NCBI GenBank assembly: GCA_016858145.1
Contig: JAEHOE010000056.1
Span: 310,001-374,000 of the forward strand
DNA from: Edaphochlamys debaryana
Lineage: Eukaryota > Chlorophyta > Chlorophyceae > Chlamydomonadales
Reading direction: 5' to 3'
DNA: 64,000 nucleotides
Shown here: piece by piece, positions 34,501 to 45,991 of the stretch
Layout of the letters: the number at the start of each line of letters is the position of its first letter
Numbering within the stretch: position 1 is the stretch's first letter
Translations under genes and position numbers: made by a program
Notes under the pieces: model-generated
What the model saw: the letters and a program-made list of their open reading frames with translations, nothing else
Told to the model about the DNA's origin: nothing
The model's database searches: none

Positions 34501-35299
34501 ACGCTCATCCCCGCGGACGCACCGCTGCCGGCGCAGGGCAAGCAGGTCTTCACCACGGTGCGTGGAGAGGGTGGGGCGGAGGGGGTTGGGGTGGGAGGCC
34601 GGGTCGAGCGGTGGCTGCGTGGATACGGCGGGGAGCTGCTGAGCGACTGGTCATCTCCGTGCGTCTGTGCCCCTTCGCTCCCCTCGCAGGTGCACGACAA
34701 CCAGACGGAGATCTGCATCCTCGTGCTCAAGGTGAGGCGCTGGCGGGCTGGGGGGGTGGAGGGGCTGGGGGCAGGCTGGTCTAGGCGGTGCGGGAGGTCA
34801 CGGCCAAGTCAAGCACGTGTTGCCGCACCGTACACCCCTCCTCTCCCAACACCCTCCCACCACCACCCTGTCCACCCCCCCCCCAGGGCGACGCCGCTGT
34901 GGCCTCCCGCAACAACGTGATCGGCCAGTTCGACCTCAACGGCCTGCCCGCGGGTGAGCGCAGCTGGGGGCGGGGCGGGGCGAGCAGGGTCCTTCCCCAC
35001 GCGGACCAGACGTCAGGCGGCCAAAGCGCTCAGCACCCTGACCAGCCCCCATACAACATGCCCCTGTCCAACTACCCCTCCCTCTCCCACCGTGCGTCTG
35101 ACTCCCCCATCCTCCCCTCTCCACCCCCACCCCCCCAGGCCCCCGCGGCGCCGCCCGCGTGGAGGTGACCTTCCACGTGGACGCCGGCAACGTGCTGTCG
35201 GCCACCGCCACGGACCTGGACGCGCAGCGGCAGGAGCAGTGGCTGCGGCAGGGGAGCATGGTGGCGCGGGCGGTGGGGACGGACATACAGATCATGTGA
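31599..35299 (+). CDS. Repeat protein (SAXO-like) fused to an Hsp70 substrate-binding domain
   Basis: Thirteen exons close in phase (413 aa): 31599-31791, 32052-32083, 32225-32312, 32481-32588, 32750-32848, 33122-33138, 33406-33503, 33760-33841, 34020-34088, 34372-34557, 34690-34731, 34887-34953, 35139-35299. Residues 1-280 hold about seven repeats of the form S-x-Y-K-x-D-Y-x-x-H-P-(hydrophobic)-(E/D)-P-R ... Q-P-N-(T/S)-A-P-F-(D/E)-G, close in style to axonemal microtubule-stabiliser (SAXO/STOP) repeats. Residues about 290-400 match the Hsp70 beta-sandwich: LGVQMVGDRTYTLIPADAPL, QVFTTVHDNQTEI, NNVIGQFDLNGLPAGPRGA, VEVTFHVDAGNVLSATA. There is no ATPase domain. A ciliary or microtubule inner-protein role is inferred. 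Introns fall between repeats, mostly in phase 1. Confidence 0.85.
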
Positions 35300-35668
35300 G
35301 GGGGAGGAGGGCGGTGGAGGAGAAGGAGGAGGAAGTGCGGTGGGGGGGGGGCGGTTGGGGAGCGGGCGAGGAGCATGGAGGCAAGGTTGAGGATGGTCAC
35401 ATGAGGAGCGATAGAAGACGCGAGACTGGGCTTACAGGAGGCATGAGACGAGGAGAGCAGGAGGTTCGGACGACTGGCGGCGTGAGGAAGCCACGACATG
35501 CGCCTGACTTATGAGGGTTGGCCGTGGATAGCAGCAAGCGGGCTAGGCAACGCTGGGGGCCGGACGGCATCGGGTTAAGGGACTAGGGCGGGACGCATAG
35601 CAGACGCAGGCAGAGCTGGGGATTGAAAGGCTAAACTTGCGAAAGGCATTAGGAGAAGCGAGAGGCGG

Positions 35669-35673
35669 TGTAA
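35669..35673 (+). terminator. TGTAA polyadenylation signal
   Basis: TGTAA 370 nt after the stop of the repeat/Hsp70-SBD gene. Confidence 0.4.
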
Positions 35674-35695
35674 CGAGGCCATCTCACTCCTCTCT

Positions 35696-35739
35696 CACTC
35701 CTGACCCGTGAGGCCGGGCCGTGAGGTTCACGGCGTACG
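35696..35739. repeat. 44-bp direct repeat, copy 1
   Basis: CACTCCTGACCCGTGAGG(C)... through TTCACGGCGTACG; differs from the copy at 35965 at two positions by eye. It contains a short inverted repeat CGTGA/TCACG. Confidence 0.85.
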
Positions 35740-35964
35740 GTCAAGAGCAGAGCACACACTCTCGCCCCAAGCCGCCGCTCGTGAGGGGGGGCGGCAGGGG
35801 ATCGGGCGGAGAGCACGGCGGCAGGAGTTTGAAGCTTCGAGAGGATCCGATCGTATATAGCGTGTGACAGTGCTCAAGCAAGGCTAGAGACGGTTTGAGG
35901 AGGTTACGGAGGAGTCACACGCGCGTGAGGACCAGAGGTGAAACGATAAGTCTCACACTGATCA

Positions 35965-36008
35965 CACTCCTGACCCGTGAGGCTGGGCCGTGAGCTTCAC
36001 GGCGTACG
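35965..36008. repeat. 44-bp direct repeat, copy 2
   Basis: Second copy 269 bp downstream, ending 90 bp before the start codon of the plastid LC8-like gene. It could be a promoter element or a remnant of a small mobile repeat. Confidence 0.85.
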
Positions 36009-36097
36009 AACACGAGTGATGTGTGGTCCTGAGCTTGCAGTCCCCAGTAGCAGCAGACCTGCACAGAGCACCGCGTGCCGTGGCTTCCACACCAGCC

Positions 36098-37487
36098 ATG
36101 GCCTTACGCTCCTGCATCCTGCGGCACCCGCTGCCTTCGCACCCGCTGCCGTGCGCTGGTGTCCGAGCGCTGCCCCGCCTAGCAGTGCCTAGGTCCAGGG
36201 CCCGCCAAGTGCGGTGCAAAGCAGCCGATGAGCCGGACGAGTCAGCTTCGGTGGGTACCGGGATTGCTGCCCAGCCCGCTGAGACTCGCGCAACCAGTTT
36301 GACGTTCATGCGGCCTCTCTCCGTCTGTCAGGACCGTGTGGGCGGCCGGTGGGCGGCGCTTCAGGTGCATTTCGAGGACCTGGTGAGAAAGGGGCGGCGG
36401 CGTATGCTCGTGCGTTCGGGGCAGGCCGACCCTTACTCCGGGGCGCGCTGCCGGTACACGTGTGCATGCTGCAGGCGTCCTCGCACATTGAGCTGCAGCT
36501 GGAGCTGGAGAAGGAGCGCGCAAGCCGGGTAAGGGCTGCCCACGAGCCGTGTAGTTGGCGGGGGAACGGGATACACCACGGGTTGACTGAACCCCCCATA
36601 TCTCCGGCGGCGCCCAATACAGGTGAAGCTGGAGGAAGACTTCAGCGCCAAGGTGGGTGCGTGGGCGGGGCAGGATGCTTGAGGTGACGGTCGGCTAGAG
36701 CGGTTGATCACTGACGTGCAGGAGAAGTCCAGCGCCCAGGCGGCTGAGAAGAAGCTGCAGGCGGCCCAGAGCAAGGCTGCAGGGCTGGAGAAGTCCATCG
36801 GCAGCCTGGTAGGTGCCTGGGCCAGGGGGATGCGGTGTGAGGCACTCAGATGTAGACCGCCAACCGCTATGCATGCTCCCCTGTTGTCCAGACACAGGCC
36901 TTGGCAGCTGTGTTGAAGGCTGCGGATTCGCTTCCCAACAAGGTGCGCACGTGCTGCCGGCTGGCTGGCATTGGCGCATGCCCTGTATCACTTGCGTGCC
37001 CGCGGCCGGCCCCTCCCGCCCGCCGCCCAGGCCCAGGTGGTGGCGGCCTTGACTGAGGTGGCGGACCCGGCGGCTGCCGCTCTGCCCACGGACGTGGTAA
37101 GGGGTGCAGCGCACTACTCCAGTGCGCGGTCCGTAATGTCCGTTTGTGCAGTCCGTGTAACTCTGTACTCCACCTCACGCCACACGCCCCCAGGCCTCTA
37201 CACTGGTAGCACTCATGGCCAAGGACTCGAACTTCACTGTTGTGGCCGGGGACCAGCCCCCCGCCATGCAGCTGGAGGCTTTCAAGGTGGTGCAGGAGGC
37301 GCTCAAGAAGCCGGCGGGCGAGCAGTGCCGGGCGGTCGGGCAGGGGATGGCGGCCAAGTACGGCGGCAGGTGGAACTGCGTCGCGGGGCCAGTGAAGTAT
37401 TCAGTGTACAACGAGTCGGGCACATACCTGGTCCTCAACGTTGAGGGTGGGGTCCAGTTCATCATCTTCCGGGGCCTTGCCTCCTGA
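36098..37487 (+). CDS. Chloroplast-targeted coiled-coil protein with LC8-like domain
   Basis: Eight exons, all in phase 0, give 261 aa: 36098-36250, 36332-36382, 36475-36528, 36623-36652, 36722-36808, 36892-36942, 37031-37096, 37194-37487. The start MALRSCILRHPLPSHPLP...RQVRCKAADE is a textbook algal chloroplast transit peptide with a VRC/KAA cleavage context. A helical coiled coil follows (IELQLELEKERASR, KLEEDFSAK, AEKKLQAAQSKAAGLEKS). The C-terminal 98 residues match LC8: DQPPAMQLEAFKVVQEALKK, MAAKYGGRWNCVAGPV, then GGVQFIIFRG, compared with the LC8 WHCIV and ILLFKSG positions. Known LC8 proteins are cytosolic or axonemal dimer hubs, so a plastid form would be unusual. An in-frame ATG at 36023 is possible but would bury the transit peptide. 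Confidence 0.8.
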
Positions 37488-38847
37488 CCGCACACTGCAG
37501 AGTAGTCTTACATTGGGCACGAGATGCAGGGGGAGAGGCCAGGGGGGGACGAACAGGTCTTCTAGTACAGTGTACGACACTGTCGTACAAGGGCCTGTAC
37601 GTACTCCACGTGCTCCATTGTATGCCTTTCGCATGTAGCTGGACTGCTGGCCGTGTGCTCTATCCAAGGGCGCGCATGCCACTTCTGGTGGCCCTGGTTG
37701 GTTGGGTGCCATTGACCATGCCACGGACTCGGACCCGTCAATTGACCAGCAGCTCGGCACCGAGGGGCGATATCAGGGCTTACATCCGCAAATGCTGTGC
37801 TATGTGAGGCGCGGGAGAGAAGGCAGGCTTCCGGGGGCACCTGGGAGACGCCTTTGGGTGGCCGCGTGTGTGCCCGCCGAGGCCAGGCATTACGACATCT
37901 CCCACCGGTCCACCAGTCAAACCGCTAGGGTACCAGTGACTTGCCAGCATAGGTTCGTGCGTTGCTGCATGCTCAGGCGTGTCGCGTGTGAGATGATGCC
38001 GGGCGCTGCTCTATTTCCGGTGACAAAGTCCCGCCACACAGCCTCGACACAAACACCCGACCCCCCCCCCCCCCGACCTACGACCGACCGGCCCATCCCC
38101 CTAGGAGATAGAGGTGAACGCTGAGCTGTGCAAGATGGGCGTGACCACGGTAAGAAGATAATCCGCCTTACACAGGCAGGATTGGCATGTGGGCTTCGTT
38201 CCAAAATCGACCGTATAACCCTGCCTCCCAACTCGAGCGCCGTGGGTGACCCCAGCGGAGCAGCTACTAGCCCTCCTGCAGTTGTATGGAGTCGGCTGCC
38301 TGGCTTGTCCATCAATCTCATTTCTGTACCAAGCAAGCCGTGTATCGTACTGGTCACGACCATGACGGCCAACCGAACCGCCAGCCTGCGCGCACCATTG
38401 GGAAGGTCACGACCATGACGACCAACCGAACCTAGCCATAGGCACACGCCTAAACTCAGCAATGCCCCTCTCTGGCCCTGTGGTGGCTGGCCCGCCTTGC
38501 TTGTCTCCCGTGTGTGAGGCGGAGCGAGGGTGGTCAAGGGCGAGCGACGGCGGCCATGGCTAGAGGTTGGAACTCCATCCTGCTTACGTGTAGCGCTCAC
38601 TCTGAGTACGATCATGACCACAGCCCCCCAAGCGCTCAGTGCCTCCAACCTCCTCTCCCCTTCTCCAACCCGCATCTACCCGGAAAGAGCCTTATTGCAA
38701 AGGTCAAGACCATGCCAGCCAATTAAACTGCTCCGGAAATGGCCATCCCCTGAGTACACGCAAGCCTGCGCGTACCTATCCACCTCATTATTCTGGTTTG
38801 TACCTATGTATTTATGTATCACCAGCATGACGGGCGTGGAGTTGTAT
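37488..38847. other. Intergenic between convergent genes
   Basis: 1.36 kb with no supported gene. It has a 14-base C run near 38047-38060 and two near-copies of GGTCACGACCATGACG(G/A)CCA (38351 and 38405). Confidence 0.55.
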
Positions 38848-41800
38848 CTACTTGATGCGGATGCCGAAGCTGCGCTCCGTTGTGGGGCAGACGCTGAGCT
38901 TGATCACGAAGCGGAAGCACTGCCCCGAGCTGACGGAGCTGCCGATGCGGTAGTTGATCTTATAGGTGGCGGTGGAGGCGTCGTAGGTGAGGCCACTGCC
39001 CACCAGGTTCAGAGGGGGGTTGAGCTGCGGCAGCGAGGGAGGGTGCGGGCAGGGGTTGAGGAGGTGGGGTCAGCTGCTGGAGCGGGTACATGGGAAGCCG
39101 CCGAGTGCGCCCGGAGCAGCAAGGCCCACACCGGTGCCCCCAGGCTTGCATGGCGAAACAAACCCAAACCCTTCAACCCTTCCCCCGGCCCACCTCCGTG
39201 TCCAGTGTGTTCTCTGTGTCGCAGGCCACGCGCCGTAGCGCGGGGTACCCAGACATGATCAGGCCGGACACGCCTGGGGAGGGAGGGAGCGGGGGGATGG
39301 AGGGGGGAGCAGATTGGGGCCGGAAGAGCGCGAGAGCGAGGGGAGCGAGGGGCAGGCCCCTGACATGGCAGGGTCATGACAAGACGCACTGGGCCCGGAC
39401 AGGCAGCCCGACACACGCCAGCCCTGGGCTTTAGATGGCTCAGCACAGGGTCTCGGGCAAGCCGCCGCCAACGGGTCCGCCTAGGCCCGCCGCCCATGCA
39501 ATCACGCACCGTGGTTGCCGCCCAGGCTGAAGCTGACCGGGAGCACGCGGTTCGCGGGGACGACGTTGTCGTTCACGTTGTCGATGGGGCTGAGGAAGCC
39601 GGTCCAGGCGCAGCGGTCTGCAGCGGACAGTATGAGGGGCAAGCAGGCCTGAGTCAAGCCGACGGAAGCAAGCGATAGGCATCCTCGTCACGTCTGCCCT
39701 CCTCTGCTGCTGCCATGGGCCCGCCCAACCCGCCACGTCCGGCCCTCAATCCCCAACGCCCATGTGCACACAGAGCGCCCAGCTCACACACGGACACGGT
39801 GAAGGAGACGGGGGTGGCCGCGTTGCCGCTGGAGTCACTGGCGGTGCAGGTGACGGTGGTGGGGCCCAGGGGGAAGTTGCCGGGGGCGGGGGTGCAGCTG
39901 GCGGTGCCGGCGCCCTCCACGAAGTCAGAGGTGGCGGGGGCTGTGTAGGTGATGCTGGCGCCCTGCGTCAGGACAGAGCGGGCAAAGCAAAGGAGAAGCG
40001 TCCGATTGCTTGCAAAGCGGAAGGCAAGGTGCCTGCTGCCTGGGGTGCCGCCGCGATGTAGCCCCACACCACGTCGCTCGCTACGTGCGCAGGCCCGGGT
40101 GACCCCCCGTCACGGGGCAGCACCACACAGCACCAAGCACCAACCCACCGCGGGCGAGGTGGCCTCGAAGACCAGGTTGCCGGGCTGGGAGATGGTGGGC
40201 GGCGTCTTGTCCTTGACCGTCACCGTGACTGGCAGCGAGGCCACGTTGGGCGAGGGCACGGCGGCGTCCTGGGCGGTGCAGGTCACCAGCGTGGACCCAA
40301 GCGGGAAGAAGCCGCTGCCCCGGTCGCAGCTCACGGCCACAGACCCCGCCACGACATCCGTAGCCGTCGGCGGCGTGAAGACCACGCTGGCTCCAAACAC
40401 GCCCTCCGCATTCTTGGTGGTGAACGCAATGGAGGAGTACGCATCGACCGGCGAGGGGTAGGGCGACTGGAACACGGGCGCGGCGCAGTCCTTGACCAGG
40501 GTCACGGTCTGCGTGTCGGTGCCCTCGTTCTCGGCGAAGTCGGCGGCGGTCCAGGTGACGGTGGTGGAGCCCGCCGCCAGGTCCGTGGGTGCGTCGTTGG
40601 TGATGGACGCCACGCCCACCCCTCCGCCGCCCACGTCGGTGGCGGTGGCCTGGCCCAGGGGCACGGAGGCGAGGGGCAGCGTGTCGCCCGGGGCGCAGAA
40701 GGCCAGGGTCACGTCCGCGGGGGCGGTGACACTGGGCGGAATGGTGTCTGCAGGGGAGTGTTGGGGTGGGGGCAGGAGTGGGGGAGGAAGGAGCTCGGGC
40801 AGGGGCAGGAGCCCAGGGCGGAGTAGTAGCTGCTAAACAGCACTTGGCTCAACGGCACGGAGTCCCAGCTCCGCCCTTCCACCCCCACACCCCGGCCTGC
40901 GGACCTAGGCGCCCGAGGCTCCCCCCGTCCAACGCACCGGGGACGCAGACGGGGGCGGACGGGTTAGAGTCGTCCAGCAGTGCGGAGGCGAAGCACTGGC
41001 AGGCGTAGGAGCTGGCGCTGGCGATGAGGCAGGTGCCGGCGGAGGAGGGGCCGCAGGCGGTGGAGTCGGGGCCGCTGCCGGCGCAGGGGTTGGCGGCGGG
41101 CGGGGGGGCCCCGGGGAAGAGCGTGACGCCCGGCTCCACCGCCACAGCGCCCGCCACGCCCGAGGGCAGGAGGCTGGAGGGGGGCAGAGCCGCGGCGACC
41201 TCCCGCAGAGGGATGAACTGCAGGGTCGAGATGGGGGATGAGCGCGCTGAGTCATGATGTGTACAGCAGAGGTGGATGGTTATCGGGATGGATAAGGGGC
41301 CACGGTGACCATCCGCAACACAGGGGGGCAGCGATGACCCTCCGTCCACCCGCAGCCCCCGTCACGCACCGCCTCGATGTCGCCCCCTGGCAGCAGGTAG
41401 ACGGTGAAGTCGAACACGGCCAGGTCCTGCAGGCCCTGGCTCACGGTCACCTGCTCGGCCGTGACCTGTTGCGGGGGACGAGGGCGGGGGGCCAGGAGCG
41501 GTCGGGGGCGGACAAGACACAGCTCAAGCGCTCGGTAGTTCAGCTAAGACTCTGGTCACGGGGGCGGGCTATGATGATAAGGCATGACGGGGCCCCGTCG
41601 GCGTGAGGCCGCAAGGCACACGGCGGGGCTGAGCAAGGCGTCCTCACGGCGCTCCGGGACCCGGGACTCGGGCCCCGGGCGAGGGCCCTCACGGCTCACC
41701 CCGAGCTGGGCGATGAGGTTGAGCTTGATGGTGCTGGTGAAGCTGGCGACGACGGCCGGGTCGGTGAGGTCGGGCAGCTGCAGCAGGCGGCGGCCGTTGG

Positions 41801-44800
41801 AGCCGTAGGCCGTGACGGTGCCGGAGAATGAGGAGACCACGTCCTTGATGTAGAGGCACTTGTTGGGCGCGGAGCGCTGCCGGGAGACGTCCACCACGGC
41901 CTTCTTGAGGCCGCCGCCGCGGATGAGGCCGTCGCGGGCAAAGTCACTGCGTGGAGGAGGGCGGGGGAGGCATGGACACAGCAGGCAGCGGCAGGGCATG
42001 AGGGTGTTCGGGGCCAGGGTCAGGTCCAGCAGGTGGCGGCGGCGGAGGGTCAAGGGCGGGCAAGATGCGCAGGAGTTTGGTGGCAGGCCCGAGGGTTGGG
42101 AATGAATGGCAGTTGACGGGCACAACGGAACGGATAGGGGCACGCTCGCCTCGCCCATTCATGACATAATCCCCGGCTTGGCAGCACCCACTCGAGGGGG
42201 TTCCAGTGCACGCCCTTGCAGGTCGCAAGCGAGGAGCAGGAGTCTATGATGGCCGCGCGGCCCCACTGCACGGGGCCGATGTCAATGTCCGCGCCCGGAG
42301 CATCTGCGCAGGGGGGCGTGAGGGCGGAGGAGGGTCAACAACTTTCGGGATGCCCGCTCCGCTGCTGCTTTGGATTCGGGAAGAGTTTGGCACGCTGGCG
42401 TCCCTGACGCCCCAGCCACCATCCTCCAAAACCCGCCTTCCCGCCAACCCCGCAGCTTCGCGCGGAGCACGCCGCAGCCTTCCCCCCTTCCCCTTGTACG
42501 CGCACTACGCACGTAAGCGTCCTCGTACCCAGTCCTCCCATTGTGGTACACGCACCCGTGTCGAACACGGTGATGTAGCCCTTGATGTTGGGGCACTCTG
42601 CACGCAGCGGAGGGCAGGAAGGCTAAGCAGCTTCGACGTAACAGGCTACACAGGAGCTTGAGGGCAGGCCCGCGTGCCACGTCCCTCCGGCAGATTCCGG
42701 GCTCACGCTTGACGTAGAGGCAGGTATCCGTGAAGGGGCGGCCCCGGTTGGGCTCTGACGTGATCTGGTAGCCTCCGCCGCCCACGATGACCCAGTTCCA
42801 GTTGAACATAACACAGTCCTGACTCCCGATGCAGGCGCTGATGGTAGCGCTGAAGGACTTGATGGGCGGCTCCAGGTACGTGCTGCCATCGTGGTCTGGG
42901 GGTGTGGTGTCGGGCGTGCGGAGAGCAAGGGGCAAAGGCGTGATGAGAGGCCTGCACTCAGCCGGGTTGCGGGCTGGCCGGGCGAGCGCACCGTTCATCG
43001 GTGCACAAGCAGCAGCACGCCGTACCCCCAGCAGTATGCGCCCTGGGCAGGCGATGCTTGCTCACCAAGCAAGCGGTGGAGCTGGAAGCCTCCGACGACG
43101 GGGCATTCTGCGAGGGAGGGAACGGGTCGAGTGCTCGGCCTTTGCGCCCGTCGCCTCATCGTCGCCTGTCCTTTGTGCATCCCTGCTTTGCCCCTTCACC
43201 GAGCGGCTGTGGAACACTCACCGGCAGCGGACGCGGGGCCGTTGATGACGGGCGCCGGGGGGTTGGTCTTGAGGTAGAGGCATTTGCCCGGCGCCGAGCG
43301 CTGGCGGTCGACTCCCACATAGCGCTTCTTGAGGCCACCGCCGCGGATGAGGCCGTCGAGGACAAAGTCACTGCGCCAGGGGGCCAAACGGAGCACGCGT
43401 TGGTCCAGCACAATCACTAGCAAGTCGCAACAGTCGATCAAGCGCAGAACCCACCCCGCTTAACGCTTGCTCTCACTCAATGGGGTTCCAGTGGAAGCCC
43501 TGGCACGTGGCGTCGGCGGCGCAGGAGGCGGCGATGGCGGCTCGGCCCCACTGCACGGGGCCAATGTCCAGGTCCGCACCAGGAGCGTCTGCGCACAAAG
43601 GTGGAAGCCACGATGAACTCGCACGGCGGTGGGCTCTGGATCGGGGTGAGCGGTAGTGAAGCGATGAAGCCAGACGCTCCATGACACCACGCGTCGGCAC
43701 GAGCACACCCACCCGCGTCGGGGATGAGTGTGTAGCCCGCCACCTGTGCGCAGCCTGAGGCAGGAAACAGGCAGGGTAAGGTCGGAGGTCGATTCAAGGT
43801 CAGAGGCAAGGCCAGCGGTAAGAGTGATCGCTGTTCCTTGGCTGCTGTGTGCTCGGTCACCGCCCCCCGCGGGCTCACTCTTGACGTAGAGGCAGGTATC
43901 CGAGAAGGGACGGCCGCGGTTGGGCTCTGACGTGATCTGGTAGCCTCCGCCGCCCACGATGACCCAGTTCCAGTTGAACTCCACGCAGGCGGGGTTGGCG
44001 GAGCACTGGGCGATGGTGTCGGTGAAGGACTTGATGGGCGGCTCCAGGTAGCTGCTGCCGTCGTGGTCTGGGGGGGCAGGGGGGGTGGGGAGGGAGGGGT
44101 CGGGGCCGCAGGGAGTAAGGAGGGAGCAAGCACCAACACGGGCTGTGAAAGTCTCCCCAAGCAAGAGGGGGTCACGGAAGGCCACGCGGGTACAACGTCC
44201 CTGGTTCTAGGTCGGCAGGCGGAAAGGGGAGGCCAGTGGGCTGCGCTGCGGCTACTGCGGCGTGCTGAGCGGGGCACACCGGCAGGGCGCTGTGTGGCTC
44301 TGTCTGCTTACCGAGTTGCCGGTGGAGCTGGTAGTTGGGGACCAGCGGGCACTCTGCGGACGGAGGGCGCAGGTGTGGGGGCAGGCAGCATGATGTTGGA
44401 AGCAAGGTGACCCCAGGCAGCGGGCGCTAACCAAGCCCTATGCGAGCGTTACGTGCAGGCGCGCACGGCGGATGGAAAGAGGGGCACGGGCAAGTGGGCC
44501 AGCTGTCCGTCGTACCGGCGGCGGACTTGGGGCCGTCGATCACCACTGGCGGCGGCAGGTCGTTCTTGATGTAGAGGCACTTGCCCGGAGCGAACGACCG
44601 CACGACGGGGTCCACCAAGGACTTCTTGATGCCACCGCCGCGGATGAGGCCGTCCCCGGCAAAGTCACTGCGAAGGGGAGGGAGTGTGAGGCCCAGCGGC
44701 GGCGTGGTAGAGAGGGACGGCTCAGCAGGGGCCCAGGCAAGGGACCTACAAGCCGAACCAAGTGCGTGCGTGGCCCAGGCAGCGGCGGCCGCAATGCGGA

Positions 44801-45959
44801 CCGGGTGGATGCGCTGCTGCGCTGCTAACGCCAGGCTATGCACCCCGCAACCCAAGGCGCGTGGCGCGGGCATCTGGTCGAGCCCCGACCTGCCCCCAGC
44901 CCGCGGCCAGCCTCACGTGAGGGGATTCCAGTGGAAGCCCTGGCACTCGGGGAGCGCGGAGCAACTGGCTGCGATGGCCGCCCGGCCCCACTCCACGCCG
45001 CCAATGTCGATGTCGGGACCGGGCGCATCTGGTCAGCAGGTGACAAGAGGTGCGAAAGGGGCGTGAGTTATGGCACAGTTGTTGCGGGTCGGGACCGGTA
45101 GACCCCATGCCCGCACAGTCTGGCAGCAACGGCCCTAGCACACCCACCCGCGTCGGGGATTAACGTGTAGCCCGCCACCTGAGCGCAGTCTGCGGGCGGG
45201 AGAGCGGGAGAGCGAGCGAAGGAAGGAGCGGCGGGGGGGGGGGGGGCGAGATGACGAGGGCCAGGCTGAAGCACGGGGTCCGAAAGCTGGCAGAGCACTG
45301 TGGGCCCTGTGGACCTCAGGTCGCGAGGGAGACGGTTGGTGGGTGTGCTGTCGATCCCAGCGGCCAAGCAACGTCACGTCAACGGCGTCAGGCAGAGGCG
45401 ACCGAGCAAGCCCCACCGGCCCCAGCCACCACGCACTCTTGACGTAGAGGCAGGTATCCGAGAAGGGACGGCCGCGGTTGGGCTCTGACGTGATCTGGTA
45501 GCCCCCGCCGCCCACGATGACCCAGTTCCAGTTGAACTCCACGCAGGCGGAGTTGGCGGAGCACTGGGCGATGGTGTCGCTGAAGGACTTGATGGGCGGC
45601 TCCAGGTAGCTGCTGCCGTCGTGGTCTGGGGGGGGGCAAGGGGGGCGGGGAGGGAGGGGTCGGGGCCGCAGGGCAGCAGGGTGCAGCAGGCGCGAAAGGC
45701 AGCGTGGCGGTTGTCGTAAATAAACGCCAACAGGGCCTCGCACTGTGGGATGCTTACCCAGTCGCGGATGGAGCTGGTACCCCTCCACGAGCGGGCACGC
45801 TGCGAGGGCGCACGGTTGATTGGTCACGGTCAGCCTCGACGTGCAGTAAGGTGCGTGGGCCCCAGTGCCTCCAGCCAGTTGCGTTTGCGCGGCTCACCGT
45901 CGGCAGAGGTTGGACCGTCGATCAAGATACCAGGGGACGCCGGGGGGAAGGGGGGGAGC

Positions 45960-45991
<32 letters not shown>

